64,000 bases of DNA, taken from contig NZ_JAVFVV010000025.1 in NCBI RefSeq assembly GCF_030929505.1, forward strand, positions 1 to 64,000. Reading direction: 5' to 3'. This DNA comes from Mesorhizobium sp. LHD-90 (GTDB lineage: Bacteria; Pseudomonadota; Alphaproteobacteria; Rhizobiales; Rhizobiaceae). This document shows positions 8,660-19,254 of the stretch, piece after piece. The translations under genes and the position numbers were made by a program. Numbering within the stretch: the stretch's first letter is position 1; every line of letters starts with the position of its first letter. The notes beneath the pieces are model-generated. The model saw only the letters and a program-made list of their open reading frames with translations. It ran no database searches and was not told the origin of the DNA.

Positions 8660-9063
8660 GCTCATCGCTGACACTGATAGGGCTCGCCACAGTGCTTGGC
8701 GCGATCGTGGCGGCCATGGCCAAGGGCCCGAAGGGCAGGGGTATCATTCACCTCGCCCCCCACATCGGCGGCCGCACTGACAGCGTCGGCGGTCATTACA
8801 GGTGGTGGGGGCCGCCATTCTAATCGTCGGCCTTGGGCGAGAGTGGGAGGTGCTGGATGTCAGCACTGCGGGCGCCACCCGGATCCTACCCTCACTCATC
8901 AGGCGCTCGGGCGCATCTTCGTCAGCTATCTGTTTCCGGCCTGCAACTGTCTGTGCATCGTTTTGCAGCGCGGTGCAGCACACGCCATTTGCTGTCCGAT
9001 TGGCTCGTCCACATCTGAGCCGAGACCGGCACAGACCGGGTTCACATCGAAAGGATGGCAATC
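8660..9063. other. Intergenic region inside the island, with a weak small-ORF candidate
   Basis: About 400 bp with no gene I can support well. Codons 8668-8823 stay open and would encode a hydrophobic helix (LTLIGLATVLGAIVAAMAKG) followed by a short polar tail ending RWWGPPF. No ATG or TTG start precedes the helix, only CTG 8668 and an internal GTG at 8691. The remainder shows no coding pattern. Confidence 0.4.
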
Positions 9064-9423
9064 ATGCCAGAACAAAAAACCATTGACCTGTTTCAATATT
9101 TGTACAATCGCCAGGCCTTGATGGTGGACCAAAAGTTCGCACAACGGCTGAACATCCCAACGGAGGTTCTCGTTGCAATGGTTCGTGAAGGGCTCGGGCC
9201 TGAGCTCCGCCCCGCTTTGGCGTCTAATCGCTACTGGTTCTTGAAGGCCACGCTTTCCAGTTGGAAATACTGGCCGTTGAAGGCGAACGAGTTGGAACTT
9301 GAGCGTGCCGCTGAAATCGTCCGAAACGATGACCGGGCTCGACGCATTCAGGAGTTTGCCGCTTATGACAACTACGACTCGCGCTCATTTCTAACCGCCG
9401 TGTTCGCAAGGAAGCGTCGATAA
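9064..9423 (+). CDS. Small island protein of unknown function upstream of the primase (119 aa)
   Basis: ATG 9064 is chosen because the AAAGG at about 9050 lies 9 bases upstream, whereas ATG 9055 would abut it. The product is basic and soluble with Trp/Tyr-rich residues in the centre (NRYWFLKATLSSWKYWPLKA). It ends one base before the start codon of the primase-helicase, so the two are cotranscribed and probably translationally coupled. No family recognised; a role in replication of the element is suggested only by position. Confidence 0.65.
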   Translation: MPEQKTIDLFQYLYNRQALMVDQKFAQRLNIPTEVLVAMVREGLGPELRPALASNRYWFLKATLSSWKYWPLKANELELERAAEIVRNDDRARRIQEFAAYDNYDSRSFLTAVFARKRR

Positions 9424-9424
9424 G

Positions 9425-11836
9425 ATGCTGGCCGCGCAGACTGATCGAAACGCGATCAAGGAATACATCGAGCGGCTGTTCGGGCAGGAGAACAAGGGCA
9501 ACCTTGTTGTGTTCGAACGCGATAAGGCGGGCGGTCGTCCACGGCACATAGTCGTTCCGTACAGCGAACGCGAGATCGCTTTCGACCACTTGGCAGCACA
9601 GCCTGAGAACGTCCACCGCTATGTCGCGGTGGCGCTTCATGACGAGCAGGCTTACGAGGCACAAACCCGCCGACAGGACACCGCCTGTGTCATCGCATCG
9701 CTGGCGCTCGATATTGACCTGGCGACCGGGGTCCACGCGGCGCAGAACCTACCCGAGAACGAGGAGCAGGCGCTCAAGCTGCTGGAGGAAGCCGGTCTGC
9801 CCGAGCCGACCCTGATCATCCATTCTGGCGGTGGGCTCTACCCAATCTGGCAATTTCAGCAACCCTTCATCTTGGACACACCGGCAGATCGAAGTCGGAT
9901 TGAGCAGCTCTGGGCGGCGTGGGAGGACCAAGCGAGAGCGACATGGGAAAAACATGGCCTCAAGCTGGACTCAATTGCGGATCTCGCGCGCGTCCTCAGA
10001 GTCCCTGGCACGTTCAACCCGAAGACGATACCGGCCAGGCCCGTCAGGATCTTGGATGCGCCGAGCGGTCGGCTCTGGACGGTGGAGCAACTGGAAGAGG
10101 TCGTCGACGCCCGGGTTTCCACGCGTTCACCAAGTGCCCACCGTTCGGGCGGTCGCACCTTGGCGGAAGCCCTTCGCGAAGAATGGCTGTCGAGCGACAA
10201 CATGGATGTCCGAAAAGCTGCCGGCGGCGCCCTCTCGATGGTCACAGCCTGTAGTTTCCTTCGCGCCTGTGACGAGGCTGGTGAGCACCTCACGGAGCCC
10301 GACTGGAAGGACGCTGCGGACCTCTTTGCGCACATCGCCGAAGGTGGGCGGTATTTTCACACGCTCTCCTCGCGAGATCCGCGCTATTCCCATAGTGAAA
10401 CGAAAGCAAAGCTCGATCATTCCGGCAAGTATCGACCAAAGCTTTGCGATACCATCGCAAAAAGGAGTCCGACATGTGCGGGCTGCCTGTTTCGAAATGG
10501 CAAGGCCATTCGCACACCTGTCCAACTGGCTAGGTCAGAGCCGGGGCTTACGAGACTCCAGAGCCGCTATGTGCTCGACTCGAAAACGGGACTGTTCTTC
10601 GATATCTCGAACGGCCGCGACAAGACCAAAGAGGACTTCGATCGATCGTTTACGCGGGACATTGAGGGCAAAAATCTGGCAAGCACCATGTTCCGAAATT
10701 CGATGACCTCCTGCCTCGTCGACGAACACGACTTCCTTGTCGGGTATGATGACCTGATCATCGAACGGGATGGGGTTCGTAGCCTGAACACCTGGAAGGA
10801 AGGGGGCGTGGCAGCGTCGGAAGGCGACGCTTCAATCTGGCTGGACCACCTCAGGTATCTATTGCCCTCCGACCGAGAAAGGTCTTGGGTGTTTCAATAT
10901 CTCGCTCACCTCATCCAGCGGCCAGCCGTCAAAATCAAATCGGCCATCGTCCTGCAATCGAAGCAGGGGGTGGGCAAGAACCTGCTGATGCGAGCCATCA
11001 AACGTATGTTCCACGCGAACGATGTCCGCGAGGTGTACGGGAGCATTCTGGGCGAGCGCTGGCAGGCGCCACTGGGGAATGTCCGCCTGCTCGCGCTTGA
11101 CGAACTGCAGATCGACGACCTCAAGGCCGCCTACAACAACCTGAAGCGATGGGCCACTGAGGAGACGCAATCCGTCGAACGAAAAGGGATTGACGCGTAC
11201 TCGGTGAGAACGCCCCGTGGCATCATTATCATGACCAACAGTCATAAACCGATGGCAATCGAGCACGACGACCGGCGGCTCTTCGTCTGTAACGTGGAGG
11301 CGGCAAAGCGCGAAGACGCGTACTACAGCCAACTCGTGAAGGTCGGTCTCTCAGACGAGAGCATTGCTGCTTTCAAGCATTTCCTCTTGAATTTAGGCTT
11401 GGCGGGCTTCGACCCAAATTCCGAACCGGTGCGGACGGAGGCCAAGGAGGAGCTGATCCGCGCGAGCGCATCGGTGCCCGAACAGATTATTCTCGAGCTC
11501 CGTGACGGTGGGCATTGGCCTTTCGACCGACAGGTGTACTTGGCTGAGGAGGTCGCCAGTGCAGTGGGTGAGCGCAGCAAACGCCCGACGACAGCGCAGC
11601 AGATCGCGCCAATCCTGAAGAAGTTGGGCGACCGCAAGCGAGAGACTAAGACATCGTTTCTTCGCCCAAACGGGGCGACGCCACGTGGTTACGTGTGGGC
11701 ATGGCAGGATGTGGATAAGTGGATGACCGCGACCAATGAGGATGTGAAGACCGCGCTAACCAGGAACAGCCTGTCGGCCCCGACGATGCCAGTGCCGACG
11801 ACGATTGCGGCCAGCTTTGTCCAGCTGTCCAACTGA
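9425..11836 (+). CDS. Primase-helicase of phage/plasmid type (archaeo-eukaryotic primase plus SF3-like helicase)
   Basis: An 803-residue replication protein. Residues 90-200 carry the primase signature: the DxD pair in ALDIDLATGVH at about 97-99, IHSGGGLYPIW near 140 and LARVLRVPGTFNPK near 190. Residues 330-360 carry a zinc-ribbon-like cluster with PTCAGC. Residues 505-610 form the helicase core: Walker A KQGVGKN at about 512, Walker B LLALDEL at about 555 and sensor IIIMTNS at about 600. The C-terminus (705-780) looks like a winged-helix DNA-binding part. Such proteins prime and unwind DNA at the origin of small phages, satellites and integrative elements. The origin should be nearby; the palindromes at 6896-6977 and the repeat at 11818-11921 are candidates. 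Confidence 0.85.
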   Translation: MLAAQTDRNAIKEYIERLFGQENKGNLVVFERDKAGGRPRHIVVPYSEREIAFDHLAAQPENVHRYVAVALHDEQAYEAQTRRQDTACVIASLALDIDLATGVHAAQNLPENEEQALKLLEEAGLPEPTLIIHSGGGLYPIWQFQQPFILDTPADRSRIEQLWAAWEDQARATWEKHGLKLDSIADLARVLRVPGTFNPKTIPARPVRILDAPSGRLWTVEQLEEVVDARVSTRSPSAHRSGGRTLAEALREEWLSSDNMDVRKAAGGALSMVTACSFLRACDEAGEHLTEPDWKDAADLFAHIAEGGRYFHTLSSRDPRYSHSETKAKLDHSGKYRPKLCDTIAKRSPTCAGCLFRNGKAIRTPVQLARSEPGLTRLQSRYVLDSKTGLFFDISNGRDKTKEDFDRSFTRDIEGKNLASTMFRNSMTSCLVDEHDFLVGYDDLIIERDGVRSLNTWKEGGVAASEGDASIWLDHLRYLLPSDRERSWVFQYLAHLIQRPAVKIKSAIVLQSKQGVGKNLLMRAIKRMFHANDVREVYGSILGERWQAPLGNVRLLALDELQIDDLKAAYNNLKRWATEETQSVERKGIDAYSVRTPRGIIIMTNSHKPMAIEHDDRRLFVCNVEAAKREDAYYSQLVKVGLSDESIAAFKHFLLNLGLAGFDPNSEPVRTEAKEELIRASASVPEQIILELRDGGHWPFDRQVYLAEEVASAVGERSKRPTTAQQIAPILKKLGDRKRETKTSFLRPNGATPRGYVWAWQDVDKWMTATNEDVKTALTRNSLSAPTMPVPTTIAASFVQLSN

Positions 11837-11921
11837 CCAGGTGCGAGCGGAGCTATGACGATACCTTCCTATTCCAAATCTATCTCTCAATCTGAAGAAA
11901 AAGAGGTTGGACAGCTGGACA
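11818..11921. repeat. 16-bp perfect inverted repeat linking the primase 3' end and the next gene
   Basis: TGTCCAGCTGTCCAAC at 11818-11833 is the exact reverse complement of 11906-11921. The left arm covers the last primase codons and the right arm covers codons 18-23 of the next gene. The right arm lies in a tandem array of an 8-bp unit (GGACAGCT, about 2.5 copies). The 72-base loop contains the start codon of the downstream gene, so pairing in mRNA could modulate its translation. Binding sites for a replication or regulatory protein are the alternative. Confidence 0.55.
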
Positions 11922-12343
11922 GCTGGACACCAAGGGGAATAGCTCAACGCATCGACGTCGACCGCTTCTTCTCGGCCGCCATGGAGACAAACCTCCCGCC
12001 CTGGCGTCCTGTACCAAGTCGGATTGCAGCGCGTATGCTGGGCATATCGTTGCAGTCACTTGCAAACTGGAGAATGAGGGATCTTGGTCCCGCCGTTGAA
12101 CCTATGCGGAAAGGGTTTGGCAATCGGATATATTACAGGCCCGATCGGACAGCTGAATGGCTTTCGGGTGGGCAATGCGCGAGTTGGCAGTTTTCTGGTT
12201 ACTGGCTAAGCCTAAAAGGCCTTGCTGATGAAACCGATGAAGCCGCGGTGCAGGACCGCATTGCATGTCTTGAGCGTATGAGGTTGTTCCCTTCACCACA
12301 TCGCCTTTGGCGCACCTTCCGAGAGGCGGAGGTGGTGAAATAA
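11855..12343 (+). CDS. Helix-turn-helix protein of the island, excisionase/MerR-like (162 aa)
   Basis: ATG 11855 lies 19 bp after the primase stop. Residues 50-100 read as a winged helix-turn-helix of the excisionase/MerR type (SRIAARMLGISLQSLANWRM, then RIYYRPDRTAEWL), in which the first helix pair selects DNA and the RIYY-type strand forms the wing. The N-terminal 40 residues are polar and probably disordered. Likely a small regulator or directionality factor of the element. No close family recognised, and the helix-turn-helix call is by pattern only. Confidence 0.6.
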   Translation: MTIPSYSKSISQSEEKEVGQLDSWTPRGIAQRIDVDRFFSAAMETNLPPWRPVPSRIAARMLGISLQSLANWRMRDLGPAVEPMRKGFGNRIYYRPDRTAEWLSGGQCASWQFSGYWLSLKGLADETDEAAVQDRIACLERMRLFPSPHRLWRTFREAEVVK

Positions 12344-12812
12344 TTGTTGTGATGCCGGCCACAAGCCCCTTGGCTGATCTCAGCTAAACTTAAGTGCCGC
12401 CGTTCAAACGAACATCCGGCACAGATGAAGCGGCTCAGGGGTGCCTGGAAGGCTTTCTTCCTAGCAACTGCCCGATCATCGTCGTGCCATTGGTGCTGGA
12501 GGACGACGACGTGAAGTTTGTCGGTGGGGTCACTCTAAGGACAGACGACGGGCCCACGTTGAGGTCGTCAAGTCCGCATACAGTATCGATAATTTTGGAA
12601 AAGCGCTGTTTTCCAAGCGTCCGGCACGAGGACCCCTCGGAACTGCATTCGGCGCACTACCTACTTTTTAGGATCGTTCGGCAACGAACTGGCGACTTCG
12701 GGCGTAATGTCTTGCGGGAGCCAGTTGACGGTTGAGATATCAGTGTCACTAGCGCTCTCTCAAATAGAAGATTTCCCAGAAACAAAATCGCCCCGGAGTG
12801 CTTGATACATCG
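12344..12812. other. Intergenic region in the island between the HTH gene and the excisionase-like gene
   Basis: About 470 bp. One frame (GTG 12394 to 12735, 113 codons) is open but has no ribosome site and an unconvincing composition, so it is not called. The 60 bp before 12813 are AT-richer and may hold the promoter for the excisionase-integrase pair. Confidence 0.45.
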
Positions 12813-13051
12813 ATGACAGCCGCCACGCTCAACATTAAAGTCTCACCTCGCCGGATGCTGTCCGCCGGCGAGGCTGCAGCATATTGCGGACTACCTGCGA
12901 GACGGTTCCCCCTGGACTGCAGCGTGACGCCCGTCGTTATGCCAGGGGGGCGCAAACTTTATGACATGCGGGAACTTGATGTCTGGCTGGATGGCCTGAA
13001 GGAGGGCGCCAACGACAACAGTGATCAGGCAATTTTGGACAGGTTGAGCGC

Positions 13052-13055
<4 letters not shown>
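12813..13055 (+). CDS. Excisionase-like helix-turn-helix protein (80 aa)
   Basis: ATG 12813 (an in-frame GTG at 12798 is possible). The small basic protein contains a helix-turn-helix of the AlpA/excisionase type (RMLSAGEAAAYCGLPARRF) followed by a wing and recognition strand (GGRKLYDMRELDVWLDGL). It ends in TGA overlapping the ATG of the integrase (ATGA, 13052-13055), so the two proteins are translationally coupled. That is the usual arrangement for a recombination directionality factor and its integrase. Confidence 0.75.
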
Positions 13056-14578
<1,523 letters not shown>

Positions 14579-14722
14579 CGTAGACGCCGGAAAGCCAGCG
14601 GTTCAAGTCGATGCTCTTGCAGCGCGCCGAGCAGAACGGATAGTTTTCGCGCGAAGATGGCCGCCCGCATTCCGGGCACGGGCGTTTTGGCCTGAGTGGC
14701 GCAACTTTTCCGCCATCCGCGC

Positions 14723-15352
14723 TCATGCCCGGCGCCCCGCCAGCCAGTTGAAATGCACATTGAAGCCGTCCGCAGCCAGCAGGCCGACCGTCTCGTAGAG
14801 CGGCAGGCCGACGACATTGGTGTAGGAGCCGACCATTTTGACGACGAAGCTGCCCGCAAGGCCCTGGACGGCATAGGCGCCGGCCTTGCCCCGCCATTCA
14901 CCGGAGGCCAGATAGCTCTCGATATCCTCCTGCGAAAACCGCTTGAATCGGACGCGCGTCTCGACCAGCCGCTGCCGCACCTTGCCTGCGGGTGTGATCA
15001 GGCAGACGCCGGAATATACCCGGTGCGCGCGACCCGACAGCAGCTTGAGACAATTGGACGCGTCTTCGGTCATCTCCGCCTTCGGCAGGATGCGGCGGCC
15101 GACAGCCACCACAGTGTCGGCGGCAAGAACAAAGGTGCCGCCGAATTCGGCATCGTCCTTCAGCACGCCGAACGCCTTCTCGGCCTTGGCGCGCGACAGG
15201 CGCTTTGCCAACGAGCGCGGATGCTCGGCGCGCTCCGGGGTCTCGTCGACGTCTGCGGGAAAGATGCGATCCGGCTCGATGCCGGCCTGCTGCAGCAGTT
15301 CGATCCTGCGCGGCGAGCCGGATGCCAACACGAGCTTCTGGAAGGCGCTCAT
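14723..15352 (-). CDS. maf: Maf family nucleoside triphosphate pyrophosphatase
   Basis: 209 residues. The N-terminal phosphate-binding motif [17 protein letters not shown], the central [14 protein letters not shown], the catalytic [11 protein letters not shown] and the C-terminal [16 protein letters not shown] are all diagnostic of Maf proteins. These hydrolyse non-canonical or canonical NTPs to NMP and act in house-cleaning and cell-division checkpoints. It lies between infA and yacG in a compact minus-strand block. Confidence 0.95.
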   Translation of the reverse strand: MSAFQKLVLASGSPRRIELLQQAGIEPDRIFPADVDETPERAEHPRSLAKRLSRAKAEKAFGVLKDDAEFGGTFVLAADTVVAVGRRILPKAEMTEDASNCLKLLSGRAHRVYSGVCLITPAGKVRQRLVETRVRFKRFSQEDIESYLASGEWRGKAGAYAVQGLAGSFVVKMVGSYTNVVGLPLYETVGLLAADGFNVHFNWLAGRRA

Positions 15353-15377
15353 CGTCAGGAGGAGCCGGCGGGCCCGG

Positions 15378-15596
15378 TCACTTGAAGCGGTAGGTGATGC
15401 GGCCCTTGGTCAAATCGTAGGGCGTCATTTCGACCAGCACCTTGTCGCCGGTCAGCACGCGGATGCGGTTCTTGCGCATACGACCCGCCGTGTGGGCGAT
15501 GATTTCGTGTTCGTTTTCCAGCTTCACCCGGAACATGGCGTTCGGGAGCAGTTCTGTAACCATACCCGGAAACTCGAGGACTTCTTCCTTCGGCAT
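15378..15596 (-). CDS. infA: Translation initiation factor IF-1
   Basis: 72 residues, the expected size, forming one S1/OB-fold. Diagnostic sequence includes [20 protein letters not shown], then [20 protein letters not shown] and [15 protein letters not shown]-1 binds the ribosomal A site during initiation. It is 25 bp upstream of maf. A 115-bp gap before it probably holds its promoter. Confidence 0.98.
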   Translation of the reverse strand: MPKEEVLEFPGMVTELLPNAMFRVKLENEHEIIAHTAGRMRKNRIRVLTGDKVLVEMTPYDLTKGRITYRFK

Positions 15597-15711
15597 TCGC
15601 TACCTTTGCTTGGATGGTGGTGCCCGGACATGCGGTCCGGAGAATTGCGCGGAACCTATATGATATTGCCTGCTTTGTGAACACGCATATTCCGCCCGCA
15701 AAACCTCTTGT

Positions 15712-16197
15712 TCACACGCCGAAGCGCGCCGAAATCCGCGTCTTCAGCCGTTCGCGCACGTCACGATAGGCGGCCATGATCTGCTCGCGGGTCCCCGTCG
15801 CGGTGGTCGGATCGGGCGTCGGCCAGTATTCGACGTCCACCGCCATCGATCGCGTCAGTTCCAGCGCGGCGTGGTGGGCTTCCGGCGCCAGCGTGACGAT
15901 CAGGTCGAAATAGTCATCCTCCAGGTCGTCCAGTGTCTTGGCGCGGTGGCGCTCGGTCGGCAAGCCATCCTCGGCCAGCACGGCATCCACGAACGGATCG
16001 GGCTCGCCGCGGCGGATGCCGGCGGAGGCGATGTAGACTGTCGCCGGAAGCATGCGCCGCGCCTCGGCTTCCGCAATCGGCGAACGGACCGCGTTCATGC
16101 GGCACATGAACAGGATGGATCGCGGCAGTGCGTTCAACGCGTCGTCTGGGCTCCCGTGTAGCCCGTCCGGGAGACCGTCGGTTGCCGTCTCATGCAT
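15712..16197 (-). CDS. Low molecular weight protein-tyrosine-phosphatase-like protein
   Basis: 161 residues. The phosphate-binding loop CX5R is present as FMCRMNAVRSPIAEA at about residues 31-45, and a C-terminal WPTPDPTTATG supplies the general-acid aspartate position of the family. A Gly/Asp-rich 25-residue N-terminal extension precedes the fold. Rhizobiales carry a member of this family next to infA; substrates are unknown. Its start codon overlaps the end of the metallo-beta-lactamase-fold gene by 8 bp, so translation is coupled. Confidence 0.88.
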   Translation of the reverse strand: MHETATDGLPDGLHGSPDDALNALPRSILFMCRMNAVRSPIAEAEARRMLPATVYIASAGIRRGEPDPFVDAVLAEDGLPTERHRAKTLDDLEDDYFDLIVTLAPEAHHAALELTRSMAVDVEYWPTPDPTTATGTREQIMAAYRDVRERLKTRISARFGV

Positions 16198-17020
16198 CGC
16201 GTTCCCCGGTGAAGGCGAAGCCGTCGCCGTGACGTTTCACGCGGTGGACGCCGGTGATGTGACTTCCGGCGACGAGCCAGTTTTCGCCAACCGCTGATTC
16301 CAGCGCGTGCCGCCGGCTCCGCAATGCCAACTCAGGGTCACGATCGTAGTCGAACCCGACGGCCGGATCGGCGAGCTGCAAGGTGTCGAGATGGACGACA
16401 TCCCCCCAGACCAGCAGATTTTCCCGGCCGCCATGGATCAGGAAGCCGGTATGTCCTGGCGTGTGTCCCGGCAGGTCGATTGCCGAAATCCCGGGCAGCA
16501 CCGGACCGGCCTCGAAAACCTCGATCCGGGTCCCGTAGATTTCGCGCAACTTGGCGACCGTCCTGAAGCTCGACCGATTCTCCTTTGGGGTAGCCTCGAG
16601 GATGGCGCTGTCGCCGTAATAGGCGAGGTCGCCGCGCGGGATGAGAAGGCGCGCATTGGGATAGCGCGCCTTTTCGCCTTCGAAGAGGCCGAGGGCATGG
16701 TCGCCATGGATGTGGGTGAGCAGCACGGCGGACACGTCCGTGGCGGAAAACCCGGCATCCCGCAACGCGGCTGGCGCCTTGCCGTAGGCCGGTCCCCAGG
16801 CCGTGCCGGCACCGGCATCGATCATCCACAGGCCGCCGGGTCCGTCGAGGGCGAAGCAGTTCACGTCTACGGAAAAATCCGGACTGGTCCAGGCATCGAT
16901 CGCGGATTGCCGCGCCGGCTCGCCGCGCACATGGATCAGATCGCCGATCGGCGCGCGGTAGATGCCGTCCTTGAGGACGTGCACCTTGAAATCGCCGATC
17001 GGAAGGCTGGGAGCATCCAT
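16190..17020 (-). CDS. MBL-fold metallo-hydrolase (lactonase-like)
   Basis: 276 residues. ATG 17020 with GAGGGTGAG upstream is preferred to the TTG at 17038. The metal-binding motif THIHGDHALG (HxHxDH), DLPGHTPGHTGFLIHGG, the bridging aspartate in VWGDVVH and a distal GSHITGVH give a complete di-zinc site. This arrangement resembles AHL-lactonase-like and general hydrolase members. It overlaps the downstream phosphatase and starts 6 bp after the UPF0262 stop codon, so it is embedded in the conserved hisD-infA block. The substrate is unknown. Confidence 0.9.
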   Translation of the reverse strand: MDAPSLPIGDFKVHVLKDGIYRAPIGDLIHVRGEPARQSAIDAWTSPDFSVDVNCFALDGPGGLWMIDAGAGTAWGPAYGKAPAALRDAGFSATDVSAVLLTHIHGDHALGLFEGEKARYPNARLLIPRGDLAYYGDSAILEATPKENRSSFRTVAKLREIYGTRIEVFEAGPVLPGISAIDLPGHTPGHTGFLIHGGRENLLVWGDVVHLDTLQLADPAVGFDYDRDPELALRSRRHALESAVGENWLVAGSHITGVHRVKRHGDGFAFTGERDA

Positions 17021-17025
17021 TCGAC

Positions 17026-17511
17026 TCACCCTCGCCAATGCAGCACGCAGATCAGCGTGAAGACGCGCCGCGCCGTGTCGAAGTCGAGCTCGATCTTGCC
17101 TGCCAGCCGATCGAGCAGCGTCTGCGAACCGTCGTTGTGCAGGCCGCGCCGGCCCATGTCGATCGCCTCGATCTGGCTGGGCGTCGAAGTGCGGATCGCC
17201 TCGTAATAGCTCTCGCAGACCAGGAAATAATCCTTCACGATGCGGCGGAAGGGCGTCAGCGACAGGATATGGGTGACGACCGGCTCGCCGGTCTCGCGTG
17301 ATATGGCGAAGACCAGCCGCGCATCGGCGAGCGCCAGTCTTAGCCGGTAGGGTCCGCTGCCGGTGTCGCCCGCCGGCTGAAAACTGTTCTCCTCGAGCAG
17401 GTCGAAAATGGCGACCGCGCGCTCGTGCTCGATGTCCGGCGTCGAGCGGCCGATCGATTCGTCGAACTCGATGTCGATCAGCCTGGCGTTGGTGCGGCCG
17501 GTGCCGGACAT
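17026..17511 (-). CDS. UPF0262 family protein
   Basis: 161 residues, soluble, no signal. Characteristic segments are [35 protein letters not shown] and [20 protein letters not shown]. This is a conserved alphaproteobacterial family with no known biochemical function, nearly always found just after hisD, as here (6 bp gap), and presumably cotranscribed with it. Confidence 0.93.
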   Translation of the reverse strand: MSGTGRTNARLIDIEFDESIGRSTPDIEHERAVAIFDLLEENSFQPAGDTGSGPYRLRLALADARLVFAISRETGEPVVTHILSLTPFRRIVKDYFLVCESYYEAIRTSTPSQIEAIDMGRRGLHNDGSQTLLDRLAGKIELDFDTARRVFTLICVLHWRG

Positions 17512-17517
17512 CGCCGC

Positions 17518-18810
17518 CTACATGTTCAGCCGGATAGCGACGGAGCGCGCGTGGCCGGGCAGGCCCTCGGCCTCGGCCAGCGCGATCGCCGCCGGCGCCA
17601 GCGCCTTCAACTGCTCCGGCCCGAGCTTAAGCACGGACGTCCGCTTGACGAAGTCGAGCACCGAGAGCCCGGACGAGAAACGGGCCGAGCGCGCCGTCGG
17701 CAGCACGTGGTTGGAGCCGCCGACATAGTCGCCGATGACCTCCGGCGTGTGGCGGCCGATGAAGACGGCGCCGGCATTGAGCAGCTTTCCGAAGAACTCT
17801 TCCGCGCCGTCGAAGGCGAGTTCCACATGCTCGGCGGCGATGCGGTCGGCCAGCGGCAGGGCTTCGTCCAGCCGGTCGACGACGATCAGCGCGCCGAAGT
17901 CGCGCCAACTGGCGCTCGCATGGTCGCGGCTGGCCAGCGTCGTCAACTGGACCTCGACGGCCCGCTCGACCTCCGCGGCGAAGCCGGAATCGTCGGTGAT
18001 CAGGATCGACTGCGCACCCATGCCGTGCTCTGCTTGGGCGAGCAGGTCGGCGGCCAGCCATTGCGGATCGTTGTGCCTGTCGGCGACGACCAGAACCTCG
18101 GACGGTCCGGCGATCGAATCGATGCCGACCTGCCCAAAAACCTGCCGCTTGGCGACGGCGACATAGGCGTTGCCCGGCCCGACGATCTTGGCGACCGGCT
18201 GGATCGTCTCCGTGCCATAGGCAAGGGCGGCGATCGCCTGTGCGCCGCCGACGCGATAAATCTCGGAAACGCCGGCGATATCGGCCGCGACCAGCACCAG
18301 CGGGTTGATGTCGCCGCCGGTCGGCGGCACGGCCATGACGATGCGCTCGACGCCGGCGACCTGTGCCGGCACGGCGTTCATCAGCACCGAGCTGGGATAG
18401 CTGGCGAGACCGCCCGGCACGTAGAGCCCGACCGATTCGACCGCCGTCCAGCGCGAGCCCAGTTCGACGCCGATCGGATCGACATAGCGGTCGTCCTTCG
18501 GCATCTGCCGGCTGTGATGGCGCTCGATGCGGTCGCGCGCAAATTTCAGCGCATCGACGGTTTTCGTATCAGCGTTGGCATAGGCGGCGGCGATATCGTC
18601 CGGGCGTACGCGCAGGCCGATCTGGTCGAGGTCGGCGCGGTCGAACTTTTTCGTCAGTTCCTTCAGCACGGCGTCGCCCTCGGCGCGCACGCGGGCGATA
18701 ATGCCGCGCACGACCTGGTCGACTTCGGGCGAATCCTCCCGCTTGGCGGCAAGCAGCGCCTGGAAACGCTGTTCGAAATCGGCGTCGGAGGTTCGGAGCA
18801 TAATGGCCAA
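17518..18810 (-). CDS. hisD: Histidinol dehydrogenase
   Basis: 430 residues, typical length. It oxidises L-histidinol to L-histidine in two NAD-dependent steps, the last step of histidine synthesis, with a catalytic zinc. Diagnostic motifs are IVGPGNAYVAVAKRQVFG, IAGPSEVLVVAD, LLAQAEHG and VGGSNHVLPTARSARFSSGL. The start may be ATG 18810 or ATG 18801, three codons later. It forms a tight minus-strand operon with the DUF2948 gene upstream (9 bp) and UPF0262 downstream (6 bp). Confidence 0.97.
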   Translation of the reverse strand: MAIMLRTSDADFEQRFQALLAAKREDSPEVDQVVRGIIARVRAEGDAVLKELTKKFDRADLDQIGLRVRPDDIAAAYANADTKTVDALKFARDRIERHHSRQMPKDDRYVDPIGVELGSRWTAVESVGLYVPGGLASYPSSVLMNAVPAQVAGVERIVMAVPPTGGDINPLVLVAADIAGVSEIYRVGGAQAIAALAYGTETIQPVAKIVGPGNAYVAVAKRQVFGQVGIDSIAGPSEVLVVADRHNDPQWLAADLLAQAEHGMGAQSILITDDSGFAAEVERAVEVQLTTLASRDHASASWRDFGALIVVDRLDEALPLADRIAAEHVELAFDGAEEFFGKLLNAGAVFIGRHTPEVIGDYVGGSNHVLPTARSARFSSGLSVLDFVKRTSVLKLGPEQLKALAPAAIALAEAEGLPGHARSVAIRLNM

Positions 18811-18819
18811 GGCGGATAC

Positions 18820-19254
18820 TCAGGTTCTGTGCTTCGGCCGCGACGAGGCTTCCCAGGCGCCGCCGAGATCGGAAAGCCGCGCCTCGATGCACTCGACCTC
18901 GAGCCGGATGGTGGCTCCGGCCGAAAACAGCAGCTCGATCGTGCCCGCCGGCGCTTCCGCCGCAACGAACCGCAAGGCGAGCAACGACAATGTTTCGGCC
19001 AGCTTGTCGCGAGGCAGGCCGGCCGCCTTCGCGGCATTCACCCGCTCGAAATGCAACACGCTGTTGCGGCGCTCCGGCTTGCCGGGAAACAGGCCGGTCT
19101 GCGTCTCCCAGGCGAAACGGTTCATCGGCACGACGAAGCGGCGCTCGCGGGCGAAGAATTTGATGTCCCCGGCCTTCATCACCGCATCCTGCACATGGGC
19201 GGACACGATGTTCAGGTCTTCTTCGTCGAGGGCGACTAGCTTTAGCTGATCCAT
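18820..19254 (-). CDS. DUF2948 family protein
   Basis: 144 residues from ATG 19254 (MDQLKLVALDEEDLNIVSAH). Other recognisable parts are KAGDIKFFARERRFVVPMNR and the C-terminal LEVECIEARLSDLGGAWEA. Conserved in Rhizobiales and usually placed between murA and hisD. Here murA is not upstream, so this gene appears to head the operon. Function unknown. Confidence 0.9.
   Translation of the reverse strand: MDQLKLVALDEEDLNIVSAHVQDAVMKAGDIKFFARERRFVVPMNRFAWETQTGLFPGKPERRNSVLHFERVNAAKAAGLPRDKLAETLSLLALRFVAAEAPAGTIELLFSAGATIRLEVECIEARLSDLGGAWEASSRPKHRT

Noticed and set aside
12394-12735. 113-codon plus-strand frame in the island
   Set aside because: GTG start without ribosome site, unconvincing composition and no family; left as intergenic.
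17425-19239. Long plus-strand open frame of 604 codons
   Set aside because: It is antisense to hisD and DUF2948, both clearly recognisable. Arg/Asp-rich composition is typical of GC-rich shadow frames.
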